Assembly: GCA_944359085.1 (NCBI GenBank)
Contig: CALVSQ010000010.1
Location: forward strand, 1-35,279
Source: an uncultured Bacilli bacterium
GTDB taxonomy: Bacteria > Bacillota_I > Bacilli_A > RF39 > UBA660
Reading direction: 5' to 3'
DNA: 35,279 nt
This document shows positions 8,126 through 16,217 of this stretch, piece after piece (position 1 is the stretch's first letter; every line of letters starts with the position of its first letter). The notes below the pieces were generated by a model. It was not told the origin of the DNA. It saw only the letters and a program-made list of their open reading frames with translations, and did not search any database. The position numbers were made by a program, and so were the translations under genes.

Positions 8126-8935
8126 AATTTGTTCTATAGTTAAATTTGTTATTTTACTTATTGTTTCTAAATCCATATTTAAATCTAACATTTTTTTAGC
8201 ATTTTCTATTTTATTTTGTTCGATTCCTTCTAATTTTCCTTCAGATAATCCTTGATTAAGTCCTTTTTCATACATTACTTCTTCATATTGTTTTTGCTCT
8301 TCTTCTTTACTTATCCAATCTACTACAAATTGATCATTGTTAGCTTTTATTACTTCTTCTTTAAAATTATTCACTATCTCACTCTTTTCTGATAATTCTT
8401 CTAATCCTTGTTTACCTAAATCTAACATGATTAATGCTTCTTCACCTTTGGTAAACTTCTTATCATTATTATAATAGTTTTTTATGTATTTGTCTATACC
8501 TACATTATATATTTTTATATAATCAGTTAACTCTATTTTATTTATTTTATCATATAATGTATATATACTTTTTTCATATTTACTATTATAAAAATTTAAA
8601 TTTACTTGAATTATCGAATGACCTACTTTGTATTTATTTCCTCTTTCCGTATTTTCACTTGCTAATTTAAAAATGTAATGTAGATTTCTAATTTTTATTT
8701 CTTCACTATAATTTGTATTTAATTCAACATTAATTATTTTATCCTTTGTTTTTACTAATAAATCTAATCTTTGACCACGTATTTTATAATATTCTTGAAT
8801 TAAATTAGGATTTAATATTTGTAAGTCTTCAATTTTTTTATCTATAATTGTCTCTAAAATTGCTATTAAGAATTCTTTTTTAACAGCAGCATACATGAAA
8901 ACTGGTTCATGTCTTGCAGTATAGAATTTTTTTAT
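8111..8935 (-). CDS. Rpn family nuclease (PD-(D/E)XK), start appears to be AUA
   Basis: Rpn proteins are PD-(D/E)XK endonucleases linked to recombination and phage defence. Here the core reads GQRLDLLVKTKDKIINVELNT, with Asp and Glu of the active site, and the C-terminus has the family's charged stretch (EKGLNQGLSEGKLEGIE) and a short terminal helical motif. The first ATG is at 8896, but the frame continues upstream for 13 codons encoding IKKFYTARHEPVF, which is the usual Rpn N-terminus, up to an in-frame TAA. A strong AGGAGGTGA site is placed exactly for the ATA codon at 8933-8935. ATG 8896 has no ribosome binding site. So the start is a non-standard AUA or has been lost by ATG-to-ATA change. 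A conservative call would be 8111-8896 (261 residues). Confidence 0.78.
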   Translation of the reverse strand: MKKFYTARHEPVFMYAAVKKEFLIAILETIIDKKIEDLQILNPNLIQEYYKIRGQRLDLLVKTKDKIINVELNTNYSEEIKIRNLHYIFKLASENTERGNKYKVGHSIIQVNLNFYNSKYEKSIYTLYDKINKIELTDYIKIYNVGIDKYIKNYYNNDKKFTKGEEALIMLDLGKQGLEELSEKSEIVNNFKEEVIKANNDQFVVDWISKEEEQKQYEEVMYEKGLNQGLSEGKLEGIEQNKIENAKKMLDLNMDLETISKITNLTIEQINDLK

Positions 8936-8942
8936 TTAAATC

Positions 8943-8975
8943 ACCTCCTATTAGTTTTATTAGCCAAAAGGAGGT
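8943..8975 (-). promoter_or_regulatory. Hairpin that can hide the ribosome binding site of the Rpn gene
   Basis: ACCTCCT (8969-8975 on the complement) pairs perfectly with AGGAGGT (8943-8949) around a 19-base loop. The second arm is the ribosome binding site itself, so folding would block translation. Confidence 0.55.
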
Positions 8976-9045
8976 CAAAATCCTTCTTAATTTATAAATA
9001 AATTTACAAATACACACAGTTTCTTATAAGATTTAATTATTTGTT

Positions 9046-9074
9046 AAAAAAAATCAAAAATTAATTTGATTTTT
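9046..9074 (-). terminator. Terminator after the rnfD-rnfG gene
   Basis: Minus-strand stem AAAATCAAA/TTTGATTTT with a 6-base loop and a T run, overlapping the last codons. The 100 bases beyond it, up to the Rpn leader, show no gene. Confidence 0.85.
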
Positions 9075-10446
9075 CGTATTCTAATACATTTGTAATCATT
9101 TTCTTTAAAGCATTAGAAGTAACTGTCGCACTACTTACTGTATCTAATGATTCTAAATCATTTTGATTAACTATTAATTTATTTATATAATCTTCATCAA
9201 GTACTAATTGATATCTATTAGCTGTTTCATGATGGGATGTGATTTCAATAGAAATTATTTTACCATTTTCAAAAGTAACAGATGCTTTTATTTTACCACC
9301 GTAACCTTTTTGAGAAACATTGTAAATAGTTTGATTATTTACTTTTTCTTTACTAATTAATTCAAAATTAGGATCACCGCTTCCTTCAACTCTTCTAGTA
9401 GAAGCTAACAATATTGTTGAAATCATAATAACAATACAAATTAAGAAGAACCAAATAATTGATTTAATAAAATTAAATCTTGATTGAACTCCTATTTTAT
9501 CTAAGAAAATAACAAATATATTTACTATCAAAATACTAAATGCTACACCTTCTACACCAGTAAATCTAAATATAACAGTTATTAATCCCAATAAAATTCC
9601 TTGTAATGTTTGACCAATTGGTGTAACACAACTAGTCACTGGATCAGTAGCCATAAAAACAGCTCCAAACATTAATCCACCACTTAAAATATGAAAGAAT
9701 GGATAATAAATGCCTTCACCTAATAATCTACTTATTCCTAAAGTTATTACAAATACCGTTAAAATGTAAAATAAAGGTATACGCCATTTAATTGTTTTTG
9801 TTAAACTTAAAAATATAAAAGCAACTAAACATAATAAAGCACTTGTTTCAGCAAAACTACCTGGAATAGTACCAATAAAGAAATTAGATAAATCACCATA
9901 AGGTTTTACTAATTCATTATAACTTCCAAGACCAGTTACCATTGATGCATTAGTTAAAGGAGTAGGTTTGCTAATAGTATCTAATTCATATGCACTAAAA
10001 TAATTATCAGTAGTTAAAATACTAGAAAAAAACAATATTATAAATAAGTATCCAACTAAAGCAGGATTAAATATATTTTTACCAAATCCACCAAAAGCTA
10101 TTTTACTAATACTTGCTATAGCACTTCCAATAACTAAAATATATATTGGTGTATGTAAAGGTAAAATCAAAGCTAAAAATAATCCTGGAAAAAATGCATA
10201 AGAATTTTTAATATAGTTTTTTTTCTTTAAAATTAAAGCATAAATTGCTTCAACTATAAATGATGTTAATGATGCAATTATGATTGAAATTATTGGACTA
10301 AACATTTCAATAAAACTTATCATGCCATGACTATAAGGAATATAACAATTTTTATAAATACTAAATATTATAAGTGGTAATAAAGCTATTAATAAATTAA
10401 TCATTATTCTATGTGTTTTATATTTGCTTCTTAAAAATGGTCCCAT
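9061..10446 (-). CDS. RnfD-RnfG fusion, membrane flavoprotein subunit
   Basis: The first 345 residues or so are RnfD/NqrB-like: about ten membrane helices, the FGGFGKNIFNPALVGY motif, and GGLMFGAVFMATDPVTS. The covalent-FMN site of RnfD (usually SGATPL) reads SKPTPL, with Thr162 kept. After the last helix (about 330-348) comes an extracytoplasmic FMN-binding domain like RnfG, with GYGGKIKASVTFENGKI and the FMN-attachment motif SSATV (Thr441). RnfD alone is usually about 300-330 residues, so this 461-residue protein is a fusion. Rnf complexes couple electron transfer between ferredoxin and NAD to ion transport. It overlaps rnfC by one base. RnfA, RnfE and RnfB are not in the window. Confidence 0.87.
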   Translation of the reverse strand: MGPFLRSKYKTHRIMINLLIALLPLIIFSIYKNCYIPYSHGMISFIEMFSPIISIIIASLTSFIVEAIYALILKKKNYIKNSYAFFPGLFLALILPLHTPIYILVIGSAIASISKIAFGGFGKNIFNPALVGYLFIILFFSSILTTDNYFSAYELDTISKPTPLTNASMVTGLGSYNELVKPYGDLSNFFIGTIPGSFAETSALLCLVAFIFLSLTKTIKWRIPLFYILTVFVITLGISRLLGEGIYYPFFHILSGGLMFGAVFMATDPVTSCVTPIGQTLQGILLGLITVIFRFTGVEGVAFSILIVNIFVIFLDKIGVQSRFNFIKSIIWFFLICIVIMISTILLASTRRVEGSGDPNFELISKEKVNNQTIYNVSQKGYGGKIKASVTFENGKIISIEITSHHETANRYQLVLDEDYINKLIVNQNDLESLDTVSSATVTSNALKKMITNVLEYEKSN

Positions 10447-11702
10447 TATTTATCACCTCTTAATATTTTTTTTGCATCTTTAACTCTTTCTCTAACTAAC
10501 AAATTAGCAGGACATATATAAGAGCATAATCCACATTCAATACATTTTTCTGGATGTAATTTTTTTAACTTATTAATATCTTTATCTTTTTTTACTTTTG
10601 TCCTCATAATTAAAACTGGGCTTAATTTTGATGGACATACTTCGACACATTTACCACATTTCAAACAAATTGTAGGTATATCTATTTTATTTTCTAAAGC
10701 TAAAATACAATTCATATTAGCTGATACAACTAAATCTTCAACTTTTTTACCCATCATTGGCCCACCAGCAACAATTACACTATTTTCCTTAACTTTTAAT
10801 TGCTCTAAAACTTCACTTACTGGTGTTCCTATTTTTACTAAAACATTTCTTTTGTCTTGCAAATTTTCACCAGAAAAAGTTATTATTCTTTCTATTAATG
10901 GTTTATTATATTTTAAAGCTTCATATATTGCATAAATAGTAGATATATTATTAACAACTATTCCTTCTTCAATTGGATATTTATCGTATTCTTTATGAGT
11001 AACTTCTTTTATTAATTTTCTTTCCCATCCCATTGGATAAACATTAGGAACTAATTTAATTTTAATTTTCAAATAAGTTCCTATATAATTATCAAATGTT
11101 TGTTTTAATTCAACATTTTCTTTTTTTATAGCAATTATAGCTTCTTTAATTTTGTTTATTTCTAATATGGCATCTATTGCTTCTAATATTTCTTCACATT
11201 TTTGTTTAGCCAAAATATGATCTGCTGTAATATATGGTTCACATTCCACAGCATTAATAATAAGTGTATTTATATTTTTAGGTTCATATTTTACATATGT
11301 AGGGAAACCAGCTCCACCTAAACCTACTATTCCATTTTCCATCAATAAATTTAAAAATTCTTCTTTAGTATATTTATTTATACTTCTTTTTACACTTAAT
11401 TTTTGTTCAATTTTTTCTTTAAAATCATTTTCAATTACAACACATTTTACTTTTTCACCATTGAAACATGTTTTCTCTTCAAAATCTAATACTGTACCAC
11501 TGACACTAGAATGAATTGGAATACGAAAATCTCCTTTTCTTTTCCCAATAATACTTCCTTTATAAACATATTCCCCTTTTTTTACTAAAATAGTGATATT
11601 AGTATCATTACCGCTTATTAAAGGTATATATACTTTTTTTGGTTTATTATATACAAGCAACTTATCATTTGTTAATTTATGTTTATCTATCTTAACTTTC
11701 AT
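10446..11702 (-). CDS. rnfC: Electron transport complex subunit RnfC
   Basis: RnfC is the cytoplasmic NADH/FMN- and iron-sulfur-binding subunit of the Rnf complex. Evidence: the GLGGAGFPTYVK nucleotide-binding motif, NAVECEPYITAD, and two [4Fe-4S] clusters, CLKCGKCVEVCP and CIECGLCSYICP, near the C-terminus. The length of 418 residues is normal for short Firmicute forms. A GTG at 11723 is in frame, but it lies at or before the expected transcription start of the promoter at 11728-11756, so the ATG at 11702 is more likely. It forms a two-gene operon with the rnfD-rnfG fusion. Confidence 0.92.
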   Translation of the reverse strand: MKVKIDKHKLTNDKLLVYNKPKKVYIPLISGNDTNITILVKKGEYVYKGSIIGKRKGDFRIPIHSSVSGTVLDFEEKTCFNGEKVKCVVIENDFKEKIEQKLSVKRSINKYTKEEFLNLLMENGIVGLGGAGFPTYVKYEPKNINTLIINAVECEPYITADHILAKQKCEEILEAIDAILEINKIKEAIIAIKKENVELKQTFDNYIGTYLKIKIKLVPNVYPMGWERKLIKEVTHKEYDKYPIEEGIVVNNISTIYAIYEALKYNKPLIERIITFSGENLQDKRNVLVKIGTPVSEVLEQLKVKENSVIVAGGPMMGKKVEDLVVSANMNCILALENKIDIPTICLKCGKCVEVCPSKLSPVLIMRTKVKKDKDINKLKKLHPEKCIECGLCSYICPANLLVRERVKDAKKILRGDK

Positions 11703-11727
11703 ATTATCACACTTTCTATTCACAATA

Positions 11728-11756
11728 ATTATACTAAATTATATAACCAAATTCAA
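11728..11756 (-). promoter_or_regulatory. Promoter of rnfC-rnfDG
   Basis: The complement reads TTGAAT, 17 bases, TATAAT. Its -35 box abuts the T run of the der terminator. Confidence 0.75.
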
Positions 11757-11787
11757 GAAAAAAAACAAGATAATTTAATTTTCTTGT
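11757..11787 (-). terminator. Terminator after der
   Basis: Minus-strand stem ACAAGA/TCTTGT with an 11-base loop and a run of T; the der stop codon lies in the loop. Confidence 0.85.
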
Positions 11788-13091
11788 TCTCCTTTATTTT
11801 TGAATTGTAATACTATCGGTGTACCTTCAAAATCAAAAGACTCTCTTATTTTATTTTCTAAATATCTTTCGTAAGAAAAATGAATTAAACCTTTACTATT
11901 TACTTGAATATTAAATGTTGGTGGTTTATTTGATGCTTGATTACAAAAATAAATTTTCAATCTTTTACCTTTATAAGATGGTGGCAAATTAAGATTATAA
12001 GCATCTTTTATACAATCATTTATTAAGTTAGTTGCAATCATTTTAGTACTATTATTATAAACTTTTATTATTTCAGGCATTAAAGTATGCATTCTTTTAT
12101 GTGTTTTTGCAGATAAAAATACAATTGGTGCATAAGGCATAAATTGAAAATTATTACGAATATCTTTAATAAATTTTTTCATTGATTCATCTTTATCATC
12201 AACTGTATCCCATTTATTAACTACTATAATTATTGGCTTACCCGCTTCAATTGCATAACCTGCTATATGTTTATCATGTTCAATTATTCCTGTTTCAGCA
12301 TCAAGTACTAATAAACAGACGTCAGATCTATCAATTGCTTTCATACTTCTTAATAAACTATATTTTTCTACTGCTTCATAAATTTTACCTTTTTTTCTCA
12401 TACCAGCAGTATCTATAACAATAAATCTTTCATTATGATAAGTAAATGGTGTATCAATTGCATCTCTTGTAGTTCCAGCAACGTTACTTACAATTACTCT
12501 TTCTTCATTTAAAATAGCATTAACTAAACTACTTTTTCCAACATTTGGTCTACCAATAACACTAAATTTTATTGAATCATCATCTTCTTCAATTACTTCT
12601 TTAAAATCTTTAGTTATTTCTTTTAACAATTCATAAATTCCCTCATTTTGTTCAGAACTTATATTTATATAGTTATCAAATCCTAATTCATAAAAATCAT
12701 ATATATTGTCTTTAGCTAATTTACTATCTATTTTGTTAATAGCTACTATTATTTTTTTTCCTGATTTTAATAGCATGTCCTTAACTACTAAGTCATTAGT
12801 TGTTATTCCTTCTTTAGCATCTACTACAAAAACAATAACATCAGCTTCGTTAATTGCTATTTCAGCTTGAACTTTTATTTCATCATTAAATTTTTCATCA
12901 CTAATATCAATACCACCAGTATCGATCAAATGAAAAGAATAATTTTCAAACTTAACGTTGCCATATAATCTATCTCTTGTAATACCTGGAATGTCTTCTA
13001 TTATAGCCATTTTTGATCCAACAAGTCTATTAAATAATGTACTTTTACCAACATTTGGTCTTCCAACTAATGCTACAACTGATTTTTTCAT
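11775..13091 (-). CDS. der: GTPase Der (EngA)
   Basis: Der is an essential 50S-subunit assembly GTPase with two G domains in tandem. Both are seen: GRPNVGKSTLFNRL with DTGGID and NKID in the first, GRPNVGKSSLVNAI with DTAGMRKKGK and NKWD in the second, followed by the C-terminal KH-like domain (from about residue 350; NKPPTFNIQVN). The 438-residue length is typical. The ribosome binding site AAGGTG lies 7 bases before the ATG. It overlaps the upstream unknown gene by 4 bases and ends the engB-unknown-der operon, grouping two ribosome-assembly GTPases. Confidence 0.97.
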   Translation of the reverse strand: MKKSVVALVGRPNVGKSTLFNRLVGSKMAIIEDIPGITRDRLYGNVKFENYSFHLIDTGGIDISDEKFNDEIKVQAEIAINEADVIVFVVDAKEGITTNDLVVKDMLLKSGKKIIVAINKIDSKLAKDNIYDFYELGFDNYINISSEQNEGIYELLKEITKDFKEVIEEDDDSIKFSVIGRPNVGKSSLVNAILNEERVIVSNVAGTTRDAIDTPFTYHNERFIVIDTAGMRKKGKIYEAVEKYSLLRSMKAIDRSDVCLLVLDAETGIIEHDKHIAGYAIEAGKPIIIVVNKWDTVDDKDESMKKFIKDIRNNFQFMPYAPIVFLSAKTHKRMHTLMPEIIKVYNNSTKMIATNLINDCIKDAYNLNLPPSYKGKRLKIYFCNQASNKPPTFNIQVNSKGLIHFSYERYLENKIRESFDFEGTPIVLQFKNKGEQEN

Positions 13092-13546
13092 AATTTCACC
13101 TTCTTACTGTTTCTTAAAATATATTTTATCTTCTCACCATATATAATATTTGAATATTCCAATATTTTATTTAAAATATTATTATCTTTCACTTGTATAT
13201 ATAGTTTATCTTTTAATTTATATATATTTGAATTATTTATTATACTTTTATTTAAATATTCATAATCTATTTCATATAAAAATACATTATCATTTAGTTT
13301 AACTTCCATATCTATTTGATTAAAATAATTATAATAATCTAAATCTTCATTTTCTATCTCTATAACGCTACCATAAAATTTATCTATATAGATATTGATA
13401 CTATAATAACCATTTAATTCTATATGATAATCTTCTTTAAATTTAATAAATAATTTTTTAAAATAGTTCTCCAAATTAATTTGTTTAAAATTAATTCTTT
13501 TATATAAAAAAACAATAATTTTATTATCTTTACTGATTAATTTCAA
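13088..13546 (-). CDS. Unknown protein between engB and der
   Basis: About 152 residues, very rich in Lys, Asn, Ile and Tyr, with no membrane helix and no motif I recognise. Alternating hydrophobic residues suggest a mixed alpha/beta soluble domain (IELNGYYSINIYIDKFYGSVIEIEN). The frame opens with GTG at 13555, but that GTG is part of the AGGTGG ribosome binding site; the TTG at 13546, five bases after it, is a better start. It overlaps der by 4 bases (ATGA) and follows engB by 36 bases, so it is probably co-transcribed with both GTPases. A role linked to ribosome assembly is only a guess from position. Confidence 0.7.
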   Translation of the reverse strand: MKLISKDNKIIVFLYKRINFKQINLENYFKKLFIKFKEDYHIELNGYYSINIYIDKFYGSVIEIENEDLDYYNYFNQIDMEVKLNDNVFLYEIDYEYLNKSIINNSNIYKLKDKLYIQVKDNNILNKILEYSNIIYGEKIKYILRNSKKVKL

Positions 13547-13591
13547 TTTAACCACCTAAAATAGTTTATGAAATAATTAATAAAATGTCAA

Positions 13592-14173
13592 TTACATTGT
13601 TCTTTCTATTTTTTGATATATTTCATCTTTACCTATTTTTGTAACATTACTAAACATTACAAATTCATCACCTACTACTAAATCTAAATCTTCTAATAAA
13701 ATATTTCTTTGTTGTTGCTGTTTAGTAATTGGAATTTTATCTACTTTAGTTGCTACTATAGTAACAGGTAATTTATAATATTTTAAAAAGTTATACATCA
13801 TTATATCGTCATTTGATAATTTATGTCTAAAGTCTACTAACATAAAAACTTGTTTTAAATTTTTTCTATTAGTTAAATAGTCTTCCATCATAAGACCAAA
13901 TTTTTTTTGTTTTTTCTTATTTACTTGAGCATAACCATATCCAGGAGCATCTACTAAATAATATTGCTCATTAACTAGATAAAAATTAATTGTTTGCGTC
14001 TTACCAGGTGTAGCAGATGTACGAGCATAATTTTTTCTATTAATTAATGTATTTATAAAACTACTTTTACCAACATTAGAACGTCCAACTAATAAAAATT
14101 CCGGTTTATTATCTGTTGGATATTGGCTACGTCTAACTGCACTGATTGATAAATTAACTGAACTAATTTTCAT
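13592..14173 (-). CDS. engB: Ribosome biogenesis GTPase EngB (YsxC/YihA)
   Basis: EngB is a small GTPase needed for late 50S assembly. The 193-residue single G domain carries P-loop GRSNVGKSSFIN, the switch I motif ATPGKTQTINFY, DAPGYGYAQV and TKVDK, all typical. The ATG is preceded by AAGAGGTGAATTTAA. It is the first gene of the engB-unknown-der operon, under a good promoter. Confidence 0.96.
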   Translation of the reverse strand: MKISSVNLSISAVRRSQYPTDNKPEFLLVGRSNVGKSSFINTLINRKNYARTSATPGKTQTINFYLVNEQYYLVDAPGYGYAQVNKKKQKKFGLMMEDYLTNRKNLKQVFMLVDFRHKLSNDDIMMYNFLKYYKLPVTIVATKVDKIPITKQQQQRNILLEDLDLVVGDEFVMFSNVTKIGKDEIYQKIERTM

Positions 14174-14198
14174 TTAAATTCACCTCTTAAGTAAAATA

Positions 14199-14227
14199 AT
14201 TATAACATTAAGTTAAATAAAAGTCAA
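14199..14227 (-). promoter_or_regulatory. Promoter of the engB operon
   Basis: The complement reads TTGACT, 17 bases, TATAAT, with TG two bases ahead of the -10. The -35 box overlaps the tail of the terminator of the preceding gene. Confidence 0.78.
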
Positions 14228-14263
14228 AAAAACTATCTAGATTTCATTACTTCTAAATAGTTT
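14226..14263 (-). terminator. Terminator after the CheD-like gene
   Basis: Minus-strand arms AAACTATTTAGA and TCTAGATAGTTT pair over 12 bp (one G-U) with a 10-base loop and a T run, overlapping the stop codon. Confidence 0.9.
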
Positions 14264-14721
14264 AATCCAAATTTAACTTTATCTGTTACAAATTTACCGG
14301 TTTGAGAATCAAAAGCAAATTCACCAGAAGTAGTTTTCTCATCATAATTTACAAAATTATCTGGAATTTTACTAATATCGAAAGGTTCAAAATTAGCATT
14401 TTTAGTTTTAAATTCTCTAAAAAAAGCGTTCAATCTTCTTTTTATACCATAAGGATCATTTTCTCTTGAATAAAAACCAGGAATAATTAAATATTGAAAG
14501 TTATTTTCTTTTTCAAAATCTATTAAAGACAATAATTTCATTAAAGTTGATTGCCAATCTGTTGATAAATGAGCAACCAGTGCCGTTTTATTATTTTCAT
14601 CGTATAAAAGCAAACCAAAACATGTTGCTAAAGCTTGAGTTCCAACAATTGGTTTTTCTTCATTTGAAATTACTGCTTCATTCATACTAGCCATTTTAAA
14701 AAGATAAGTTAAATCATCCAT
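14233..14721 (-). CDS. CheD-like putative cysteine deamidase
   Basis: 162 residues, soluble. I recognise no close family, but the segment IVGTQALATCFGLLLYD...VAHLS resembles CheD, the chemoreceptor glutamine deamidase. CheD uses Thr, Cys and His spaced as T21-C27-H44 (Thermotoga numbering); here Thr28, Cys34 and His51 keep exactly the same spacing, and the hydrophobic pattern around them agrees. The C-terminal 60 residues are not obviously CheD. It follows the 3' end of the tmRNA gene by 25 bases with a strong AAGGAGAG site and no terminator or promoter between, and ends in its own strong terminator. No chemoreceptor, CheA or CheW is in the window, so the substrate is unknown. Another CNF/CheD-fold enzyme, or an inactive relative, remains possible. 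Confidence 0.6.
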   Translation of the reverse strand: MDDLTYLFKMASMNEAVISNEEKPIVGTQALATCFGLLLYDENNKTALVAHLSTDWQSTLMKLLSLIDFEKENNFQYLIIPGFYSRENDPYGIKRRLNAFFREFKTKNANFEPFDISKIPDNFVNYDEKTTSGEFAFDSQTGKFVTDKVKFGLNYLEVMKSR

Positions 14722-14746
14722 TATATTCTCTCCTTAAAAACATATT

Positions 14747-15089
14747 TGGTGGAGTCGAGGGGAATTGCACCCCTGTCCGAAAATATAAAGATTAAAGTTC
14801 TACAAGTTTAGATAATTTGTTAATGTCCTAAATAATAATAAATCATCAAAATTTTATTTAGTAATTTCCATATTTATTCATCAATAATTCTAGAAAAAAA
14901 TTATTAACATAACTCACTAATCGAGCCTCTTTTATATTCCGTGAGTAAAAATATAAAGAAGCAGCCTTCTAATATATTAAGCGAAAGCTAATTGATTTCT
15001 GTTTCCAGTTATTTTTAAATTTGGATGTATCGTATACCTTACGACTTGCCCTTTAAAAATTATTATTTTCGTCGAATCTAAGCGACCCC
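14747..15089 (-). ncRNA. ssrA: Transfer-messenger RNA (tmRNA)
   Basis: tmRNA rescues stalled ribosomes with SmpB and tags the unfinished protein. The 5' end GGGGTCG (15083-15089) pairs with the 3' CGACTCC before an encoded CCA (14747-14749), making the seven-pair acceptor stem. The T arm GGGGTGCAATTCCCC and the 5' block TTAGATTCGACG are typical. The tag-reading frame ends GNRNQLAFA followed by TAA (around 14985-15010); the first codon of the tag is uncertain. Its length of 343 bases is normal. It explains the gene-free stretch 14722-15183. smpB lies just upstream. Confidence 0.95.
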
Positions 15090-15100
15090 ATGCGGTATAA

Positions 15101-15129
15101 ATTATACCACAATTTTATTTTTTTGTAAA
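15101..15129 (-). promoter_or_regulatory. ssrA promoter
   Basis: The complement reads TTTACA, 17 bases, TATAAT, 11 bases before the first G of the tmRNA. Confidence 0.75.
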
Positions 15130-15183
15130 ATTTAATATTTTTTGTTAATTTAAATTTGAAGTGCAACTTTTTAATTAAAAAAT

Positions 15184-15771
15184 TTAATATTTTTTTGTTT
15201 TAGGCTTTATTTCATCAATTGAAGGATTTTCAATCAAAACAAACATATTACTAAATCCTAATTTTTTTAGTTGTTCATTTAAAAGTCCTATATCATTTAT
15301 GTTAAGAGACTCTTCCTCAAAAATTTGAATATGTTTAATATAAGTAAGTAGTGCTTGATTAAAATCATTTTCAATAGTAAAATTATTGATAAAATCACAA
15401 ACAAGTGTATATTCTTCTAAATATTTTTTTAAATGTATATCAAATAATTTACTACCAAATGGTATTCTTGAAAAAACTTTAATAGATTCAATAATTTTTT
15501 TCAAAATACTTAAAGCATATTTAGCATAATTATATAAATGACAATCAATAATTTTATTTAAAATATCATCTTGCAATTCAAAATATTTTAAATTTTTACT
15601 TTTATATAATTCTTCTAATTCCGCCACTTTATCAAAATAAAGTATTCCTGCATTAACAATATAGCAATCACCAATTTGTTCTATAATATTTAAATAATAT
15701 TCTATTTTATTTGTCAAAATATTAGTTTTGATTTTAAATTCATTTCTATTTTCAATTTCTAAATTTTCCAT
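15184..15771 (-). CDS. Unknown helical protein between smpB and ssrA
   Basis: 195 residues, acidic, predicted by eye to be almost all alpha-helical, with no membrane helix, signal peptide or motif I know. It starts 8 bases after the smpB stop with an AGGGGGAAAT ribosome binding site, so it belongs to the rmuC-rnr-smpB transcript, and it stops before the ssrA promoter. Being placed between the two trans-translation genes makes a link with ribosome rescue conceivable, but nothing in the sequence shows it. Confidence 0.75.
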   Translation of the reverse strand: MENLEIENRNEFKIKTNILTNKIEYYLNIIEQIGDCYIVNAGILYFDKVAELEELYKSKNLKYFELQDDILNKIIDCHLYNYAKYALSILKKIIESIKVFSRIPFGSKLFDIHLKKYLEEYTLVCDFINNFTIENDFNQALLTYIKHIQIFEEESLNINDIGLLNEQLKKLGFSNMFVLIENPSIDEIKPKTKKY

Positions 15772-15779
15772 ATTTCCCC

Positions 15780-16217
15780 CTAATAATTTTTTAAATCTTT
15801 AGCTATTTGTCTTTCAATATCCTTTTTCTTTATAGATTCTCTTTTATCATAATTTTTTTTACCTTTAGCTAGTCCTATTAATAATTTTGCCTTATTACCT
15901 TTAAAGTATAATTTGATTGGTACTAAGGTAAAACCTTCAATTTCTAACTTATCTCTCAACTTTAAAATTTCTTTTTTATGCATTAATAGTTTTCTTGTTC
16001 TAGTTTCTTCATGATTAAATCTATTTCCTTGTTCATACTGGCTGATATGCATATTAAGAATAAATATTTCATTATTCTTAATAATTGCATAACTATCTTT
16101 TAAATTACATTTTCCTAATCTTATTGATTTAATTTCTGTTCCAGTTAAAACAATACCTGCTTCAAATGTATCAATTATTTCATAATCAAAATTAACTTTC
16201 CTGTTTTGTATCTCCAT
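15780..16217 (-). CDS. smpB: SsrA-binding protein SmpB
   Basis: SmpB binds tmRNA and brings it to stalled ribosomes. The 145-residue protein has the family blocks: VNFDYEIIDTFEAGIVLTGTEIKS, KDSYAIIKNNEIFILNMHISQY and the C-terminal KGKKNYDKRESIKKKDIER tail, which enters the mRNA channel. It overlaps the end of rnr by 26 bases, the common rnr-smpB order, and its RNA partner ssrA lies 0.7 kb downstream. Confidence 0.97.
   Translation of the reverse strand: MEIQNRKVNFDYEIIDTFEAGIVLTGTEIKSIRLGKCNLKDSYAIIKNNEIFILNMHISQYEQGNRFNHEETRTRKLLMHKKEILKLRDKLEIEGFTLVPIKLYFKGNKAKLLIGLAKGKKNYDKRESIKKKDIERQIAKDLKNY

Noticed and set aside
14747-14790. Separate tRNA gene at the tRNA-like CCA end
   Set aside because: It has only an acceptor and T arm; the 5' half is 300 bases away, as in tmRNA.
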